A DNA stretch of 6,717 nt from an uncultured Actinomycetes bacterium (GTDB lineage Bacteria > Actinomycetota > Acidimicrobiia > Acidimicrobiales > Ilumatobacteraceae). Position numbers and translations under genes: made by a program. The stretch's first letter is position 1. Each line of letters opens with the position of its first letter. The DNA is taken from positions 1 to 6,717 of the forward strand of contig CAIYHK010000385.1 in assembly GCA_903925985.1 (NCBI GenBank), read 5' to 3'. The notes under the pieces are model-generated. The model had not been told where the DNA came from. It worked only from the letters and a program-made list of their open reading frames with translations, and made no database searches. Of this stretch, positions 5,842 to 6,717 are shown piece after piece.

Positions 5842-6045
5842 TCAGCCAGCCGATGTGTGGCGAATCTCTCCCATTAAACCTTCACGAGCAAGCACTCGAA
5901 GTGCCCGCTGCTGCTCGAAATCCAGCACTATCGCGCCTTGAGTGGAGTCGGCATCACCACAGAAGAAACTGACGATGCAATCGCTACAAGCGTCTGTGTG
6001 GCGGGCGGTGCAGGTGTCGCAGCTGATGATGAGTGGCTCGGTCAT
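5842..6045 (-). CDS. Small Cys-rich, probably metal-binding protein of unknown function
   Basis: This encodes 67 residues. The N-terminal half has five cysteines in the pattern C9-x2-C12-x7-C20-x2-C23-x5-C29 (within CDTCTARHTDACSDCIVSFFCG), plus H16. Paired CxxC motifs like this suggest a zinc knuckle or a small iron-sulfur site. The second half has no Cys and forms a probable strand and helix (AIVLDFEQQRALRVLAREGL, 38-57). This two-part layout resembles, from memory, short conserved actinobacterial hypothetical proteins; no function is known to me. It lies 39 nt after the trpD stop and 33 nt before queG, all on the same strand. The ATG has no clear ribosome site; CAGACT at -12 to -7 is only a weak TANNNT match. 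Length, Cys spacing and its fit between two genes support a real gene rather than a chance frame. Confidence 0.75.
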   Translation of the reverse strand: MTEPLIISCDTCTARHTDACSDCIVSFFCGDADSTQGAIVLDFEQQRALRVLAREGLMGEIRHTSAG

Positions 6046-6084
6046 GAAGGCAGTCTGACCCGTGGGTGTATCGGAGTTGCCGCC

Positions 6085-6717
6085 TTAGGAATTGCTACAG
6101 GCGACAAAACCTTGCAATGCGGCGGTGGCCGCCCCTGAATCAATGGATTTGCGCGCCATCTCCAGCCCTGTGGTCAGGTCTGTGGCTACACCCACCACGC
6201 ACAGTGCAGCAGCGGCATTAAGGGTGACTATGTCGCGCACTGGCCCGTCCTCACCGGTGAAAGTTCGGCGCACGATCTCAGCGTTATCCGCCGGGCTGCC
6301 GCCGCGAATTGCGCTCAGTGGAGCGGTTTGGATCCCCAAGTCCACAGGGTCAACTACGAACGAGTCGATTGTCTCGCCTTGTAGCGAGATGACAGCACTG
6401 GGACCCGAAATTGCAAGTTCATCAAGACCACCGTCACCATGCACTAGCCACGCTCGTTTAACACCACGAGTTCGCAATGCTTCGGCCATCATCCGCGCAA
6501 CCGATGCATCACGAACTCCAACGAGCATGTTTTCAATCGGCGCAGGATTAGCTAATGGGCCGATCAAGTTGAAGATCGTTGGCACACCAATCTCACGCCG
6601 CGCAGCTCCAACATGTTTGAAGGCAGGGTGAAATTTCTGCGCAAAGATGAAACCAAAGTTGCACGCGTCCACGCATGCAACTACTGCATCAGGCTCAAGT
6701 GCAATGTTGGCTCCAAG
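6085..6717 (-). CDS. trpD: Anthranilate phosphoribosyltransferase, C-terminal part (gene runs off the right edge)
   Basis: The frame is open to the window edge, giving the last 210 residues of TrpD (family length about 340-350). TrpD joins anthranilate to PRPP in tryptophan synthesis. Visible signatures, counted from the edge: LGANIALEP (1-9), FIFAQKFHPAFKHV (23-36), RREIGVPTIFNLIGPLANPA (40-59), VHGDGGLDE (92-100, with the Mg2+-binding Asp99-Glu100 pair) and NAAAAL followed by GLEMARKSIDSGAA near the end. The N-terminal GTGGD PRPP loop is outside the window, so completeness cannot be judged. The GTG at 6672-6670 is an internal valine codon within the conserved region, not a start. No other trp gene is adjacent, which is common for actinobacterial trpD. 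It is followed after 39 nt, in the same reading frame, by the Cys-rich gene. Confidence 0.93.
   Translation of the reverse strand, partial: LGANIALEPDAVVACVDACNFGFIFAQKFHPAFKHVGAARREIGVPTIFNLIGPLANPAPIENMLVGVRDASVARMMAEALRTRGVKRAWLVHGDGGLDELAISGPSAVISLQGETIDSFVVDPVDLGIQTAPLSAIRGGSPADNAEIVRRTFTGEDGPVRDIVTLNAAAALCVVGVATDLTTGLEMARKSIDSGAATAALQGFVACSNS

Noticed and set aside
6092..6631. A 179-residue open frame on the + strand opposite trpD
   Set aside because: It is a mirror of TrpD codon usage (Ala/Ser/Thr-rich) with no recognisable domain; TrpD on the other strand is certain.
6670..6672. GTG as a possible trpD start
   Set aside because: The frame continues to the window edge with conserved TrpD sequence (LGANIALEP), so this is an internal valine and the gene is simply truncated by the window.
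1..6717. Search for CRISPR repeats, insertion sequences, tRNA/rRNA genes, attachment sites or tandem repeats
   Set aside because: No regularly spaced repeats, transposase signatures, terminal inverted repeats or tRNA-like cloverleaf were noticed by eye; nearly every base is in a recognised gene.

Overview
The window looks like ordinary chromosomal DNA from an actinobacterium. G+C is moderate (roughly half, estimated by eye), so an aquatic or otherwise streamlined lineage is more likely than a high-GC soil genus; this placement is inference. The case rests on the gene set: a PimB'-type mannosyltransferase, a 144-residue SRPBCC protein, a ROK glucokinase, trpD, a tiny Cys-rich protein and GTG starts. 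Recalled from memory, the order trpD - PimB' - small conserved protein - SRPBCC also resembles the Mycobacterium tuberculosis stretch from Rv2192c (trpD) through Rv2188c (pimB') to Rv2185c (TB16.3). Coding density is nearly total: no gap exceeds about 40 bases.

Left block, + strand (2-1871): the C-terminal tail of a probable inositol monophosphatase family protein, a 104-105-residue two-helix membrane protein with a basic Pro/Arg-rich tail, and a complete glycerol kinase (glpK). The three are joined by stop/start overlaps, so they are probably one translationally coupled operon that begins outside the window.

Right block, - strand (read from 6717 down to 1868): trpD (cut by the window edge), a 67-residue Cys-rich protein, queG, a PimB'-like GT4 glycosyltransferase, a four-helix membrane protein, an SRPBCC protein and a ROK sugar kinase. 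From queG to the ROK gene the genes overlap or lie 3 nt apart, which indicates an operon. A TANNNT element exactly one helical step upstream of the queG GTG, with no clear ribosome binding site, suggests that queG may head its own leaderless transcript.

The two blocks converge and their stop codons overlap at 1868-1871. Possible shared themes are phosphoinositide/glycerophospholipid head groups (inositol phosphatase, glycerol kinase, PIM mannosyltransferase) and entry of glucose and glycerol into central metabolism. I found no mobile element, CRISPR array, RNA gene or clear novel defence or biosynthetic system. The least understood items are the Cys-rich 67-residue protein, the two small membrane proteins and the role of queG.
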